43,296 nt of DNA from contig NYSX01000019.1 in assembly GCA_002683345.1 (NCBI GenBank), positions 1 to 43,296 of the forward strand, in the 5' to 3' direction. Of the stretch, positions 32,301 through 41,344 are shown one piece after another. Source of the stretch: Flavobacteriales bacterium. GTDB lineage: Bacteria > Bacteroidota > Bacteroidia > Flavobacteriales_D > Sanyastnellaceae. Positions within the stretch are counted from its first letter, which is position 1. Every line of letters starts with the position of its first letter. The notes beneath the pieces were generated by a model. The model ran no database searches. It was not told the origin of the DNA and worked only from the letters and a program-made list of their open reading frames with translations. Position numbers and translations under genes: made by a program.

Positions 32301-33010
32301 GCAAGGTGGCTCAGCGTTTGGAGGAGATTCGGGGCCAAGTCGACGCGTCCGCCTCGAAGGCCGGTCACGATGTGACCTTGGTGGCCGTGAGCAAGACCAA
32401 GCCCGACGTCGATTTGATGGAGGCCTACGACGCAGGCCAGCGCGACTTTGGCGAAAACCGCGTGCAAGAACTCGCCGGCAAGGCCGAGCGGCTTCCCAAG
32501 GACATTCGGTGGCACATGATTGGCCACGTCCAAACCAACAAGATCAAGGACTTCCTCCCCTTCGTGCACCTCGTCCACGGGGTGGATCGGGTGAAGGTGC
32601 TCGATGTCATGCAGAAAGAGGCAGCCAAATTGGGGCGCCAAGTCAACCTTCTGCTTCAAGTCCACATTGCCGAGGAAGCGACGAAGTTTGGGTTTGACCC
32701 TAACGAACTGAAAGCGTTGGCATCGCCCAAGGCATGGACCGGCTACCCCAACCTCTGTCCTGTGGGCTTGATGGGCATGGCGACCTTCACCGACGACGCT
32801 GAACAGGTGCGTCGCGAATTTGCGTCCCTCGCCTCGCTTCACCAAGACGTCGGGCCCGCCCTCTCCGAGGTGGCACAGTCCCGCGGGGAAGATTGGGGCG
32901 TTCTAAGCATGGGAATGAGCGGCGATTGGCCCCTGGCCGTTGAAGAAGGCAGCACCATGGTGCGTGTGGGCAGTGCGATTTTTGGGCATCGAAATCCGCC
33001 CCAAGGATGA
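32297..33010 (+). CDS. YggS/PLPBP family pyridoxal 5'-phosphate homeostasis protein
   Basis: 237 residues, usual length. VTLVAVSKTKP holds the PLP-binding Lys33. FGENRVQELAGKAE, WHMIGHVQTNKIK, LLLQVHIAEEATKFGF, GLMGMATFTDD and LSMGMSGDWPLAVEEGSTMVRVGSAIFG are all conserved family blocks. These proteins bind PLP and buffer its level without known catalysis. Placement after serC, a PLP enzyme, and within a chain of ATGA overlaps fits a role in keeping PLP-dependent serine metabolism supplied. The next gene again overlaps by 4 bases. Confidence 0.94.
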   Translation: MSKVAQRLEEIRGQVDASASKAGHDVTLVAVSKTKPDVDLMEAYDAGQRDFGENRVQELAGKAERLPKDIRWHMIGHVQTNKIKDFLPFVHLVHGVDRVKVLDVMQKEAAKLGRQVNLLLQVHIAEEATKFGFDPNELKALASPKAWTGYPNLCPVGLMGMATFTDDAEQVRREFASLASLHQDVGPALSEVAQSRGEDWGVLSMGMSGDWPLAVEEGSTMVRVGSAIFGHRNPPQG

Positions 33011-33315
33011 GCTGGCCGGACCTGCGCAAGCGCTACGAACGCTGGTTTCAAGGATGGCTCGTGTTGGCGCCCGTGGTGGGGTTTGGCAGCACCACCTTGG
33101 TCAAAAATCAACTTTACCGGGTGTGGAAAATCACCCATGGCTTGACCGACGGGGTGTCCGCACAAGAAGCCCGCGAGATGGGCCTCACCCCACCCGATTG
33201 GTCGGGTGCCATGTGGTACGGCGTTGCAACCATGGTGGTCTTCACCCTGTTCTACGTCATGGCGGCCCGAACGTGGTCGCGCTACACCACCGACGACCTG
33301 ACCACCAATGAGTGA
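33007..33315 (+). CDS. Small inner-membrane protein of unknown function
   Basis: 102 residues with two likely membrane helices (about 16-35 and 69-88). A short hydrophilic loop with THGLTDGVSAQEAREMG joins them, and a polar tail ends TTDDLTTNE. I recognise no family. It starts inside the YggS gene (ATGA overlap) and ends 8 bases into the next lipoprotein gene, so it is part of the same operon. Conservation of the overlaps argues that it is a real gene. Confidence 0.72.
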   Translation: MSWPDLRKRYERWFQGWLVLAPVVGFGSTTLVKNQLYRVWKITHGLTDGVSAQEAREMGLTPPDWSGAMWYGVATMVVFTLFYVMAARTWSRYTTDDLTTNE

Positions 33316-33712
33316 ATGTTCATCTTGGCTTGTCGCCTTGCTCGCGTGCCTCTTGCTGGTCTCGTGTGAAGGAGCGACCTATCTCAACCACCACCTGACC
33401 AACCACACCGCCGACACGCTTCAAGTCGGCTACCGAAGCGACGAATCCGCGTCGGGTTGGCAAGTGGATACGGTGTGGACACTGGCACCTGGCGAAACCC
33501 ATGTGCATTACGCAGTGGACTTTTGGGGGAAGTGCCACGACTGCACGCCGTATGAAGTCCTGCCTTATGGTCTGGATTCTCTGTGGGCGGCCAACCGCAC
33601 GCTCACGGTGGAACTCCTCGATTCTGCCCTTTGGGAAGTGCATGTGGACGAAGGGCTTTCGTGGATTCGCTTTGACCAGCAGCTCGACCTCGTACCTTCC
33701 CACTTTGAGTGA
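33308..33712 (+). CDS. Small putative lipoprotein of unknown function
   Basis: 134 residues. The signal SSWLVALLACLLLVSC ends in a lipobox with Cys20. The mature part is a single beta-rich domain (LNHHLTNHTADTLQVGYRS, TLAPGETHVHYAVDF) with a Cys pair in GKCHDCTPYEV. No family is recognised. The start overlaps the preceding membrane-protein gene by 8 bases. The next gene begins 24 bases downstream. Confidence 0.72.
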   Translation: MSECSSWLVALLACLLLVSCEGATYLNHHLTNHTADTLQVGYRSDESASGWQVDTVWTLAPGETHVHYAVDFWGKCHDCTPYEVLPYGLDSLWAANRTLTVELLDSALWEVHVDEGLSWIRFDQQLDLVPSHFE

Positions 33713-33736
33713 CCCCATTCTTCTGAATTCCATTTC

Positions 33737-34849
33737 ATGACACACTTTCGCTTGTCCCTCCTGACACTCGCGGCCTTGGGCGCGAGTACCCTTTGGGCCC
33801 AAACGCCTTCATCCGTCGAAGCGGCAGAGTACGAACCCAACAGCGACCGCTGGCTTGTCAGCAACGGCAGCAGCATCTTGGTCACGGCCGACGAGGGCGC
33901 CTCGTGGAGCACCTTTGGCAGCGGCGGCGCCAACTACGGCATGGAAGTCCTCGGCTCCACCTTGTTTGCCATTCAATCCAACGTCATCCGCGCCTACGAC
34001 GTGGTGACCGGCGAAGAGTTGGGGTCTGTGGCCCCTGCGGGCGCAGGCTTCTTGAACGGCATGGGAAGCGAAAGCACCGCCGAGGGAGACGTGCTCGTGG
34101 TCAGCGACTTTTCTGCGGGCCAACTGCTCAAAATCGACGTCTCGGACCCCACCAACATGGTGGCCACGACCTTGGTCTCCAACACGGGAACAACGCCCAA
34201 TGGCGTCACCGTGAAAGACGGGGTGGCCACAGTTGTGAACTGGTACGGGAATGCCGATATCTTTCAAGTGGACCTCGCCACCGGAGAACTGACCACATTG
34301 ATTGACGGAACCGGACTTGGCAACTGTGATGGCGTCGACTGGGCCAATGGCTCCCTTATCGTGAGCTCGTGGAATCCCCAGCGCATCACGCGGTTCTCGC
34401 CCGACCCCGACATGCCCGGCGAATGGACGGCCGAAACCGTAGTGCAGGGCAGCCCTCTCAGCAACCCTGCAGACTTGAGCGTGAACACCACCGGCGACCG
34501 CTTTGCCGTGGCTTGCAGCGGCAACAACACGGTCTACTTTGGCGAACTCGAATCTCCTTCAAACCTTCGCCCCATTGCACTTCCCGAGGCAGGCGCCTCC
34601 CTTCAAGCCGAGGGCGTCGTGCTCGAAGCCGGACAGGCCGGGACCTGGACGGTTCGTGGGTTGGACATGACCGGGCGATTGTTGGGCACCACCTCTGAAT
34701 TGCCTCACGCTGCAGGCGTTGCCACTTGGACATGGGACCAACTCGGAGCTTGGGCTGCCGGCGCGGCCCTGTTGGACATTCGATTCATTCCTGTCCAAGA
34801 CGGTGCCTCCTCTTGGCAAACCACGCTGAAGCGGGCTCCCTTGCGCTGA
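33737..34849 (+). CDS. Secreted SMP-30/NHL-like beta-propeller protein with a T9SS-like tail
   Basis: 370 residues. Signal peptide is 1-22 (ending LWAQ). The body consists of propeller-type repeats: DVVTGEELGSV, FLNGMGSESTAEGDVLVVSDFSAGQLLKIDVSDP, PNGVTVKDGVATVVNWYG, and CDGVDWANGSLIVSSWNPQRI. The last about 70 residues (GTWTVRGLDMTGRLLGT...HAAGVATWTWDQL...LKR) follow the layout of a T9SS type A domain, but with an insertion and a degenerate end. It is probably a surface or secreted sensor or hydrolase-like propeller. It closes the serC operon region and converges on priA. Confidence 0.8.
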   Translation: MTHFRLSLLTLAALGASTLWAQTPSSVEAAEYEPNSDRWLVSNGSSILVTADEGASWSTFGSGGANYGMEVLGSTLFAIQSNVIRAYDVVTGEELGSVAPAGAGFLNGMGSESTAEGDVLVVSDFSAGQLLKIDVSDPTNMVATTLVSNTGTTPNGVTVKDGVATVVNWYGNADIFQVDLATGELTTLIDGTGLGNCDGVDWANGSLIVSSWNPQRITRFSPDPDMPGEWTAETVVQGSPLSNPADLSVNTTGDRFAVACSGNNTVYFGELESPSNLRPIALPEAGASLQAEGVVLEAGQAGTWTVRGLDMTGRLLGTTSELPHAAGVATWTWDQLGAWAAGAALLDIRFIPVQDGASSWQTTLKRAPLR

Positions 34850-34874
34850 GGCGGTTGCGCGGGGTTGGAAGCCT

Positions 34875-37334
34875 TTACGCGGGGTCGACGTCGACCTTGA
34901 CGCGCAATCGTTTCCACCGCGCATCGGCACTGAACTCGTCGAGGTCGGCCTGCAAAAGCGGGCGGTATTGCGAGGGTGCCAAGCTGCGCTCAAACTTCAA
35001 GGTGATCTGACGAATGTGTTGGTCGTTGATGCGGGACAGCGCCGGGGTGTCCGGCCCCAAGACGCGCTCCCCAAACCGCTGTTGCAGGCGCGCGGCGAGC
35101 ACCCCTGCCCCGGCATCCACGCGTTGGGCATCCCCGTGACGCAGGGTCAAGCGCACCATCCGCACGAAGGGCGGGTAGCTGTAGGTTTGGCGTTCCACGA
35201 GCTCCCGCCGCACTAAGGCTTCATGGTCGTGGTCCACCACGTGATGGAGCAGCCAATGGTCGGCACTGAAGGTCTGGATGATGACTTTGCCCCTGGCGCC
35301 TTCTCCTGACCGGCCTGCGCGTCCTGCGACTTGCGTGAGCATTTGGTAGGCGCGCTCAAACGACCGGAAATCCGGGAACGTGAGCATGCGGTCGGCCGAC
35401 ATGACGCCCACGAGTCCAACGTGCGCGAAGTCGAGGCCTTTGCTGACCATTTGGGTTCCCACAAGGATGTCGTATTCCAAATTGGCAAAGGCTTCCAACA
35501 GCTTGGCGTGGGCCGTTTTCTTGCGCGTGGTGTCCAAATCCATGCGGGCCACCCGTGCCGTCGGGAACAATTCTGCGAGTTCCTCTTCAATCCGCTCCGT
35601 CCCGAGCCCTTGAGGCTTCAACGCCGTGCTCCCGCAGGAGATGCACTGACTTGGTGCGGGACGCTCGTGGTATCCGCAATGGTGGCAATGCAGTCCGCCC
35701 AAGGTCTTGTGGACCACGAGCGGAATGTCGCAGCGTTCGCAGGACGAGGCGTGTCCACATTGGGTGCACTGGTACGCGGGTGCGTAGCCACGCCGGTTTT
35801 GGAACAGGATGACCTGCCTTCCCTCCTTCATGGTGGCCTCCATCTCGTCGCGCAGCATCTTGCTGAACCCACCGCGCATGCTCCGCTGCTTGTGTTCCTT
35901 GCGCAGGTCCGCCACGAAGATCTCAGGAAGCATGGCGCCCCCAAACCGTTCGGTCAGACGGACGACTTCGATTTGGCCTTGTTGACCCAGCCACTGGGTT
36001 TCCACCGCGGGTGTGGCGGAACCCAACACCAGGGGAATGCGCTGACGCACGGCCATCCACAGGGCCACGTCCCGGGCGTGGTATCGCGGCGCCGGGTCGT
36101 GCTGCTTGAAACTGGGCTCGTGCTCTTCGTCCACGACGACCAGGCCCAATTTGGGCAGCGGCAGCAACACGGCAGACCGCGCCCCCACAATGAGCTGACC
36201 GCCCTTGGGATTCAGCACCGTCATCCACGTTTCTGTGCGCTCCCGGTCCGAGAAGCGGCTGTGGTAGACGTGAACGACATCGCCGAAGAAGCGGCGCAAA
36301 CGCTCGATCAATTGGGTTGTCAGGGCAATCTCAGGAACCAAGAACAAGACCTGCTGTCCTGCCGCAAGCACCTCGGCAACGAGGTGCGTGTAAATCTCGG
36401 TTTTGCCGGACCCCGTGACGCCGTGCAACAGCACCGGCTTCCGTTCGACGAGGCCCGCGTGAATTTTATTGTAGGCTTTTGCCTGGGCGTCAGACAGCAC
36501 TGGCATCCGCGCGGTGCCCGGCTTGCTCGGACGGGCGGGTTCGCGCTCCTCCACCACCAAGATGCCCCGATCTACCCACTTCTGGACCGTGGAGGCGTCG
36601 GTGCGGCTGCGCTTTTGGGCTTGCACCTTGGGAAGCTCCTCTTCTTCAATGACGGTGAGCAACAGGCGCTCCATGGCCACCGCCTTGACCCCGGCCCACG
36701 CCAGTGCGGCAGACAGCTCCTCCTCGGCGACGTCGTCGGCCACGCGAACCCAACTCACCATCTTGGGCTTGACGCGCTCGTTCAGCTCTTCCTTGGCCAA
36801 CGCCAAACCCCGTTGCAACAAGGTGCGGATGGCGCGTTGCGGGTGCTTGATGCCGAGCAACTCTGCACAATCTCGGATGCCCATGTCGTCGCGGACGTGC
36901 AAGGCATCGAGCAGCATCATGGACTGTTCATCCAGCCCCGCCTCCGACACGTTCTCGGCATCGGGGTGAAGGACGATGCGCGTGGTGCTTTCAAGTTTCA
37001 TGCCTGAGGGCAATGCCGCCCCCACCATCTCCCCCAACGAACACATGTAGTGTGTGGCCATCCAGGAGAACATGTCCCGCTGCGAGGTCGTCAACACCGG
37101 CGCATCGTCGACCACGGCCTCCACTTCTTTGGCCACATAGCCTTCCGGCGGCGTCTGATGCACTTCCCAAATGACCCCTGTCCATTTCTTGTGGCCGAGG
37201 GGCACCACCACACGCGCCCCCACCATGGGCACCTCGTCGTGAGACGAAAACCACTTGTACGTCAAGGTCTTAGGCAGTGCGAGCGGCACCACCACCTCGA
37301 CAAACGTGGGCGATATGTGGGAAGTTGTGGACAC
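34875..37334 (-). CDS. priA: Primosomal replication-restart helicase PriA
   Basis: 819 residues from a GTG start; no ATG precedes the conserved N-terminal PTFVEVVVPLALPKTLTY, the 3'-DNA-binding domain. The helicase part has Walker A HGVTGSGKT (304-312, Lys311), DEEH at 402-405, and conserved motifs LVLGSATPAVE, FQNRRGYAP and QMVSKGLDF. Eight zinc-binding cysteines lie at 523, 526, 532, 535, 550, 553, 564 and 567. PriA reloads the replisome at stalled forks. TAATTTTC lies 6 bases before the GTG. The gene is divergent from bcp, with 62 bases between them, and converges on the propeller gene. Confidence 0.96.
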   Translation of the reverse strand: MSTTSHISPTFVEVVVPLALPKTLTYKWFSSHDEVPMVGARVVVPLGHKKWTGVIWEVHQTPPEGYVAKEVEAVVDDAPVLTTSQRDMFSWMATHYMCSLGEMVGAALPSGMKLESTTRIVLHPDAENVSEAGLDEQSMMLLDALHVRDDMGIRDCAELLGIKHPQRAIRTLLQRGLALAKEELNERVKPKMVSWVRVADDVAEEELSAALAWAGVKAVAMERLLLTVIEEEELPKVQAQKRSRTDASTVQKWVDRGILVVEEREPARPSKPGTARMPVLSDAQAKAYNKIHAGLVERKPVLLHGVTGSGKTEIYTHLVAEVLAAGQQVLFLVPEIALTTQLIERLRRFFGDVVHVYHSRFSDRERTETWMTVLNPKGGQLIVGARSAVLLPLPKLGLVVVDEEHEPSFKQHDPAPRYHARDVALWMAVRQRIPLVLGSATPAVETQWLGQQGQIEVVRLTERFGGAMLPEIFVADLRKEHKQRSMRGGFSKMLRDEMEATMKEGRQVILFQNRRGYAPAYQCTQCGHASSCERCDIPLVVHKTLGGLHCHHCGYHERPAPSQCISCGSTALKPQGLGTERIEEELAELFPTARVARMDLDTTRKKTAHAKLLEAFANLEYDILVGTQMVSKGLDFAHVGLVGVMSADRMLTFPDFRSFERAYQMLTQVAGRAGRSGEGARGKVIIQTFSADHWLLHHVVDHDHEALVRRELVERQTYSYPPFVRMVRLTLRHGDAQRVDAGAGVLAARLQQRFGERVLGPDTPALSRINDQHIRQITLKFERSLAPSQYRPLLQADLDEFSADARWKRLRVKVDVDPA

Positions 37335-37396
37335 GGAGGGGAAAATTAGGACGCAGCGCCCGCAAACCTCACAGGCATTCGCGTGTTCTTTGAATC
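37335..37396. promoter_or_regulatory. Compact divergent promoter region between priA and bcp
   Basis: On the minus strand TAATTTTC (37341-37348) is 6 bases before the priA GTG. On the plus strand GTTCTTTG ends 4 bases before the bcp ATG. Both resemble -7 elements placed too close for normal leaders. Confidence 0.3.
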
Positions 37397-37870
37397 ATGG
37401 CAACGACGATTTCCCCCCTCAAGGTTGGAGACCAAGCTCCTTCCTTCTCCGCTCCGGACCAGAAAGGCAACACACGCACCCTCGAAGAATTCAAGGGATC
37501 CAAGCTGGTGTTGTACTTCTATCCCAAGGACAACACCCCGGGCTGCACGGCCCAGGCGTGCAACTTGAACGAAAACCTCGCCACGCTCACCAAGGCGGGC
37601 TACAAGGTGTTGGGCGTGAGCAAGGATCCCGCCAAATCTCACCTCAAGTTCATCGACAAGTTTGGGCTTCAGTTCGACTTGTTGTGCGACGAAGAATTGC
37701 ATGTCCACAACGCCTATGGCGTGTGGGGGCTGAAAAAATTCATGGGGCGCGAATACGATGGTACGCACCGCACCACGTTTGTCATCGATGAGAACGGGGT
37801 TCTTGAACAGGTGATTGCCAAGCCCAAAACCAAGGCGCACGCAGAAGAAATCCTCCAGCCCGAAGGCTGA
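37397..37870 (+). CDS. bcp: Thioredoxin-dependent thiol peroxidase (Bcp/PrxQ)
   Basis: 157 residues, standard for PrxQ. The motif [16 protein letters not shown] carries the peroxidatic Cys50 and the resolving Cys55, so it is the 2-Cys subtype. KVLGVSKDP and [12 protein letters not shown] are conserved. It removes hydrogen and organic peroxides using thioredoxin. It is divergent from priA and lies 106 bases before recA; a palindrome at 37893-37913 and a second at 37923-37943 fall in that gap. Confidence 0.95.
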   Translation: MATTISPLKVGDQAPSFSAPDQKGNTRTLEEFKGSKLVLYFYPKDNTPGCTAQACNLNENLATLTKAGYKVLGVSKDPAKSHLKFIDKFGLQFDLLCDEELHVHNAYGVWGLKKFMGREYDGTHRTTFVIDENGVLEQVIAKPKTKAHAEEILQPEG

Positions 37871-37892
37871 TTCACGTTCGTCGTTCATTGTT

Positions 37893-37913
37893 TTTTGTCC
37901 AACGTGGACAAAA
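37893..37913. promoter_or_regulatory. Upstream palindrome 1 before recA
   Basis: TTTTGTCCA-ACG-TGGACAAAA is a perfect 9-bp inverted repeat. The T run precedes the stem on the plus strand and no U run follows, so it is a poor bcp terminator. It is a candidate operator for recA; its centre is 30 bases from the second palindrome. Confidence 0.45.
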
Positions 37914-37922
37914 CGCCCCTGC

Positions 37923-37943
37923 CTCCGTAAGTCCTTTACGGAG
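37923..37943. promoter_or_regulatory. Upstream palindrome 2 before recA
   Basis: CTCCGTAA-N5-TTACGGAG is a perfect 8-bp inverted repeat ending 9 bases before the likely -7 box (TACCTTCG, 37953-37960). A protein bound here could block RNA polymerase. The sequence is not related to palindrome 1. Confidence 0.5.
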
Positions 37944-37952
37944 TCCCTCAAA

Positions 37953-37960
37953 TACCTTCG
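37953..37960 (+). promoter_or_regulatory. Putative recA -7 promoter element
   Basis: TACCTTCG differs from TAnnTTTG at one base and lies 16 bases before the recA ATG, the same distance as the TACTTTTG boxes at 530 and 20494 to their starts. No -33 element is obvious; the palindrome occupies that position. Confidence 0.35.
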
Positions 37961-37976
37961 CTCAAAACCAATAGAC

Positions 37977-39008
37977 ATGGCTGTAAACGCAGACAAAATG
38001 AAAGCCCTCCAGTTGACGATGGACCGACTGGACAAGACCTACGGCAAGGGCACCGTGATGAAGCTTGGTGATGAAGCTGTGGAGAAGATCGACGCCATCC
38101 CCAGCGGAAGCTTGAACCTCGACCTCGCGCTCGGCATAGGCGGCTACCCCAAAGGACGCATCGTGGAAATCTACGGTCCTGAATCTTCGGGAAAGACCAC
38201 CCTCGCCATTCACGCCATTGCGGAATGCCAAAAGCAAGGGGGCATCTGCGCCATCGTCGATGCGGAACACGCGTTCGACAAATTCTACGCAGAGAACCTC
38301 GGCGTCGACACCGAAAACTTGCTCATCTCTCAACCCGACAACGGCGAACAGGCCCTCGAAATCGCGGACAACCTCATCCGCTCGGGCGCCATTGACTTGC
38401 TCGTCATTGACTCGGTTGCAGCCTTGACGCCCCGCGCGGAGATTGAAGGCGAAATGTCCGACAGCTCCGTGGGCTTGCAAGCGCGCCTGATGTCCAAAGC
38501 CCTTCGCAAGCTGACGGGGACCATCAGCAAGACGGGATGCTGCTGCATCTTCATCAACCAGCTTCGCGAGAAGATTGGCGTGATGTTCGGCAACCCCGAA
38601 ACCACGACGGGTGGAAATGCGCTGAAGTTCTACTCTTCGGTGCGTCTCGACATCCGCCGCTCCACCCAAATCAAGGACGGTGATGCCGTTCAAGGAAACC
38701 GCACCAAGGTCAAGGTGGTCAAGAACAAGGTCGCTCCTCCCTTCCGCCGAGCCGAATTCGACATCATGTACGGCGCCGGCGTGTCCAAGACAGGCGAAGT
38801 CATCGACCTCGGAGTGGATCAGGGCATCATCAAAAAGAGCGGTTCCTGGTTCTCGTACGGTGACACCAAGCTCGGTCAAGGTCGCGATGCGGTCAAGACA
38901 CTCCTTGCGGACAACCCCGAGTTGATGGAAGAACTCGAAAACAAAATCAAGGAAGCCATCCGGCCCACCCAAGTTGAAGAGGTGATGCCAGAGGAAGCAC
39001 TTGCATGA
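37977..39008 (+). CDS. recA: Recombinase A
   Basis: 343 residues from the ATG at 37977. The upstream open frame is not used because [20 protein letters not shown] is the natural N-terminus. Walker A is GPESSGKTT (67-75). Loops L1 and L2 ([20 protein letters not shown], and [19 protein letters not shown]) are intact, and [20 protein letters not shown] is conserved. It forms filaments on single-stranded DNA for recombination and the SOS response. Two palindromes precede the promoter. The stop overlaps the next gene in ATGA, so recA is cotranscribed and probably coupled with a TPR lipoprotein. No recX is nearby. Confidence 0.98.
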   Translation: MAVNADKMKALQLTMDRLDKTYGKGTVMKLGDEAVEKIDAIPSGSLNLDLALGIGGYPKGRIVEIYGPESSGKTTLAIHAIAECQKQGGICAIVDAEHAFDKFYAENLGVDTENLLISQPDNGEQALEIADNLIRSGAIDLLVIDSVAALTPRAEIEGEMSDSSVGLQARLMSKALRKLTGTISKTGCCCIFINQLREKIGVMFGNPETTTGGNALKFYSSVRLDIRRSTQIKDGDAVQGNRTKVKVVKNKVAPPFRRAEFDIMYGAGVSKTGEVIDLGVDQGIIKKSGSWFSYGDTKLGQGRDAVKTLLADNPELMEELENKIKEAIRPTQVEEVMPEEALA

Positions 39009-40048
39009 CCTTCCGCATGTGGAAACAACACATCCAAAGCGGGGTGGCCTTCGGCTGCCTCGCTTTGGCATTTGTGGGCTGCAACGATTCGCAGCCCCCT
39101 GCCGAGGACGTCCAAGTCGCTGCACTGGACAGCGCCCAATTCTGGAGTGACCACATCGTCGTCGACCCCACCGATCCAGCACGGTATGTCGACCGTGCTG
39201 CCTGGCACTTGCGCCATGGTCGCGTCACGGAAGGATTGTTGGACCTCAACCTTGCGCTTGAGGCAGACTCCACCCACGCTCCAGCGTGGTCAGCCAAAGC
39301 CGATGCGCTCTACTTGACGCAGGCATTTGAGCCTTGCATCGAACACTTGGATGCTTGCCTTGAAACGGCGCCAGATCACATCCCATGCCTGCTCCGACGG
39401 GCGGAGATGCACATTCACTTGCGGCAATACCCCGAAGCCTTTGATCGCCTGAACACCGTGCTTCGCAATGCCCCCCTCAACCACGAGGCCTATTGGATGA
39501 AGGGCATGATTTACCGGGACCAAGGCAACGCAGAAAATGCCCGGAGTTCCTTTCAGACGGCCGTCGAGGTCAACCCCAACTTCTTTGATGGATACATCGC
39601 GTTGGGTCTGGCGTACGCCGCCGACATGGACACACTTGCCTTGGGCTTCTTCGAAACGGCCAAGGAATTGCGTCCCCAAAGCGTGGAGGCACGATACAAC
39701 CTCGCCTACTGCCTTCAGGAACACAAGCCGACCAACCGCCGGTTCTTGGATCGGGCGCGCCAGGAATACCGCGAGATCCTGCAGATTGACCCGTCCAATG
39801 CGGCATCTGCCTTCAACCAAGGCTACATTTTCTTGGAGTACCTGCAGGCCTACGACAGCGCTGCACACCACTTCTCCAAAGCCATTGAAGCGCTCCCCTA
39901 CTACCACCAAGCCTTTTTCAACCGCGGCTTGGCCTACGAGAGCCTGGGCGAAGTGGAGCAGGCTGAGTTGGATTACCGGGAGGCTCTGCGCTTCAAACCG
40001 GACTACACTGCAGCGGCGATCGCGCTGGAGCGCGTCTTGAATCGCTGA
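39005..40048 (+). CDS. TPR-repeat lipoprotein translationally coupled to recA
   Basis: 347 residues. The lipobox FVGC places the lipidated Cys at 26; an ATG four codons in is an alternative start. From about residue 55 the protein consists of tetratricopeptide repeats ([88 protein letters not shown] and others), about seven to eight units. TPRs bind partner proteins. It is probably anchored to a membrane facing the periplasm. The 4-base overlap with recA is clear; why a lipoprotein is coupled to recA is unknown. A terminator follows. Confidence 0.87.
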   Translation: MTFRMWKQHIQSGVAFGCLALAFVGCNDSQPPAEDVQVAALDSAQFWSDHIVVDPTDPARYVDRAAWHLRHGRVTEGLLDLNLALEADSTHAPAWSAKADALYLTQAFEPCIEHLDACLETAPDHIPCLLRRAEMHIHLRQYPEAFDRLNTVLRNAPLNHEAYWMKGMIYRDQGNAENARSSFQTAVEVNPNFFDGYIALGLAYAADMDTLALGFFETAKELRPQSVEARYNLAYCLQEHKPTNRRFLDRARQEYREILQIDPSNAASAFNQGYIFLEYLQAYDSAAHHFSKAIEALPYYHQAFFNRGLAYESLGEVEQAELDYREALRFKPDYTAAAIALERVLNR

Positions 40049-40071
40049 GGCCACAAATTCATGGCATGAAA

Positions 40072-40097
40072 AAGGGCGGTCCGATTGGACCGCCCTT
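40072..40097. terminator. Bidirectional rho-independent terminator
   Basis: AAGGGCGGTCC / GGACCGCCCTT forms an 11-bp perfect stem with a GATT loop. On the minus strand it is followed by a further T3, making it a good terminator for the translation operon; it also ends the TPR gene. Confidence 0.85.
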
Positions 40098-40126
40098 CTC
40101 GTTCACCCACCACAGGTGATGAAGTC

Positions 40127-40474
40127 TTATTTTTTGATTTGATCCACCACGGCCTTGAAGGCTTCGGGGTGGTTCATTGCTAGGTCAGCGAGGACCTTGC
40201 GGTTGAGTTCGATGCCCGACTTGGACAACTGACCCATGAATGCGCTGTAGGACATGCCGTGCTGGCGTGCACCTGCGTTGATGCGCTGAATCCACAAGCT
40301 GCGGAATTGACGCTTGCGGAGCTTGCGTCCGACATATGCGTACTGGAGGCCTTTTTCGACGGCGTTCTTGGCGACCGTCCAAACGTTCTTCCGGGCACCG
40401 TAGTACCCTTTGGCCATTTTGAGGACCTTCTTGCGACGTGCGCGTGAGGCCACTGCGTTTTTTGATCTTGGCAT
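40127..40474 (-). CDS. rplT: 50S ribosomal protein L20
   Basis: 115 residues. [26 protein letters not shown] and the following [26 protein letters not shown] are the conserved L20 core. It binds 23S rRNA early in 50S assembly. It is the last gene of thrS-infC-rpmI-rplT, 95 bases after rpmI, and ends at the terminator at 40072-40097. Confidence 0.97.
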   Translation of the reverse strand: MPRSKNAVASRARRKKVLKMAKGYYGARKNVWTVAKNAVEKGLQYAYVGRKLRKRQFRSLWIQRINAGARQHGMSYSAFMGQLSKSGIELNRKVLADLAMNHPEAFKAVVDQIKK

Positions 40475-40569
40475 TTCTGTGTTCTTTTTTGGTGGTTGGC
40501 GGAGAACAAACGTTCACACTTGCAAAGCCAAACACCGGGTGAAACAAACCAGTGTCTTTTGTCGGTCGA

Positions 40570-40764
40570 TCAGACCAACAACTGACGCTTGATGTTGGGC
40601 ACGTCCGCCTTGTCGACGGTGGTTGCGTGCGTGAGGTTGCGCTTCTGCTTGGTGCCCTTCTTGGTCAAGATGTGGCTCTTGAAAGCGTGCTTGCGCTTGA
40701 TTTTGCCAGTTCCCGTCAGCTTGAAACGCTTCTTGGCGCTGGATTTGGTTTTCATCTTCGGCAT
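40570..40764 (-). CDS. rpmI: 50S ribosomal protein L35
   Basis: 64 residues, very basic. [36 protein letters not shown] is the standard L35 N-terminus. It lies between infC (25 bases) and rplT in the usual order. Confidence 0.97.
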   Translation of the reverse strand: MPKMKTKSSAKKRFKLTGTGKIKRKHAFKSHILTKKGTKQKRNLTHATTVDKADVPNIKRQLLV

Positions 40765-40789
40765 GGCCTCGGATTTTTAGGGTGGTGGG

Positions 40790-41344
40790 TTATTTCTTCT
40801 TCGGATTGAACATCACAGTCATCCGCTTGCCTTCGAGCTTGGGCATCTGTTCCAAAGCGCCCAAGTCTTCCAATTCCTGGGCAAACTTTAGAAGGAGGAT
40901 TTCTCCGCGCTCCTTGAAGACAATCGTACGGCCTCGGAAAAACACGTAGGCTTTCACCTTCGCACCTTCCTCCAAGAATTTCCGAGCGTGCTTCAGTTTG
41001 AACTGGAAGTCGTGCTCGTCGGTGTTGGGACCAAAACGGATTTCCTTCACCTGAACCTTGGCTTGGTTGGCCTTGATTTCTTTCTGCTTCTTCTTTTGTG
41101 CGTAGAGGAACTTGCGGTAATCGATGATGCGGCACACCGGAGGGTCAGCTTTGGGGCTGATTTCCACCAAATCGAGCTCCAACTCACGAGCCTTGGCCAA
41201 TGCGGCCTTGGTCTTCATGATGGCCGGTTCGACATTGTCGCCTACGAGGCGCACGGAGTCGACCGTGATTTTCTCGTTGATCCGATGGGGATCCTCCTTG
41301 ATGACCCTGCCACGAAAGCCGGTCCTTCTTCTACGTATTGCGAT
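40790..41344 (-). CDS. infC: Translation initiation factor IF-3, non-canonical start codon (AUC)
   Basis: 184 residues if translation starts at ATC 41344. Conserved IF3 sequence [21 protein letters not shown] lies upstream of the only nearby canonical start (GTG 41254), and the open frame runs back to the thrS stop with no ATG, GTG or TTG between. The ATC gives [14 protein letters not shown], a plausible basic N-terminus; ATA 41338 is the alternative. The rest is standard: [50 protein letters not shown] and [12 protein letters not shown]3 screens start codons on the 30S subunit. A rare start allows autoregulation, as with the AUU start known in E. coli. The gene follows thrS by 21 bases. Confidence 0.92.
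   Translation of the reverse strand: MAIRRRRTGFRGRVIKEDPHRINEKITVDSVRLVGDNVEPAIMKTKAALAKARELELDLVEISPKADPPVCRIIDYRKFLYAQKKKQKEIKANQAKVQVKEIRFGPNTDEHDFQFKLKHARKFLEEGAKVKAYVFFRGRTIVFKERGEILLLKFAQELEDLGALEQMPKLEGKRMTVMFNPKKK

Noticed and set aside
35331-37007. A 558-codon open frame antisense to priA
   Set aside because: No domain or signal is visible and the priA frame is fully supported by motifs.
37893-37913. Palindrome 1 as the bcp terminator
   Set aside because: The T run lies before the stem on the plus strand and AAAACG follows it, so it is not a typical rho-independent terminator for bcp.
37815-37976. Extension of the recA frame upstream to 37815
   Set aside because: It overlaps the bcp end, and the conserved RecA N-terminus begins at the ATG at 37977.
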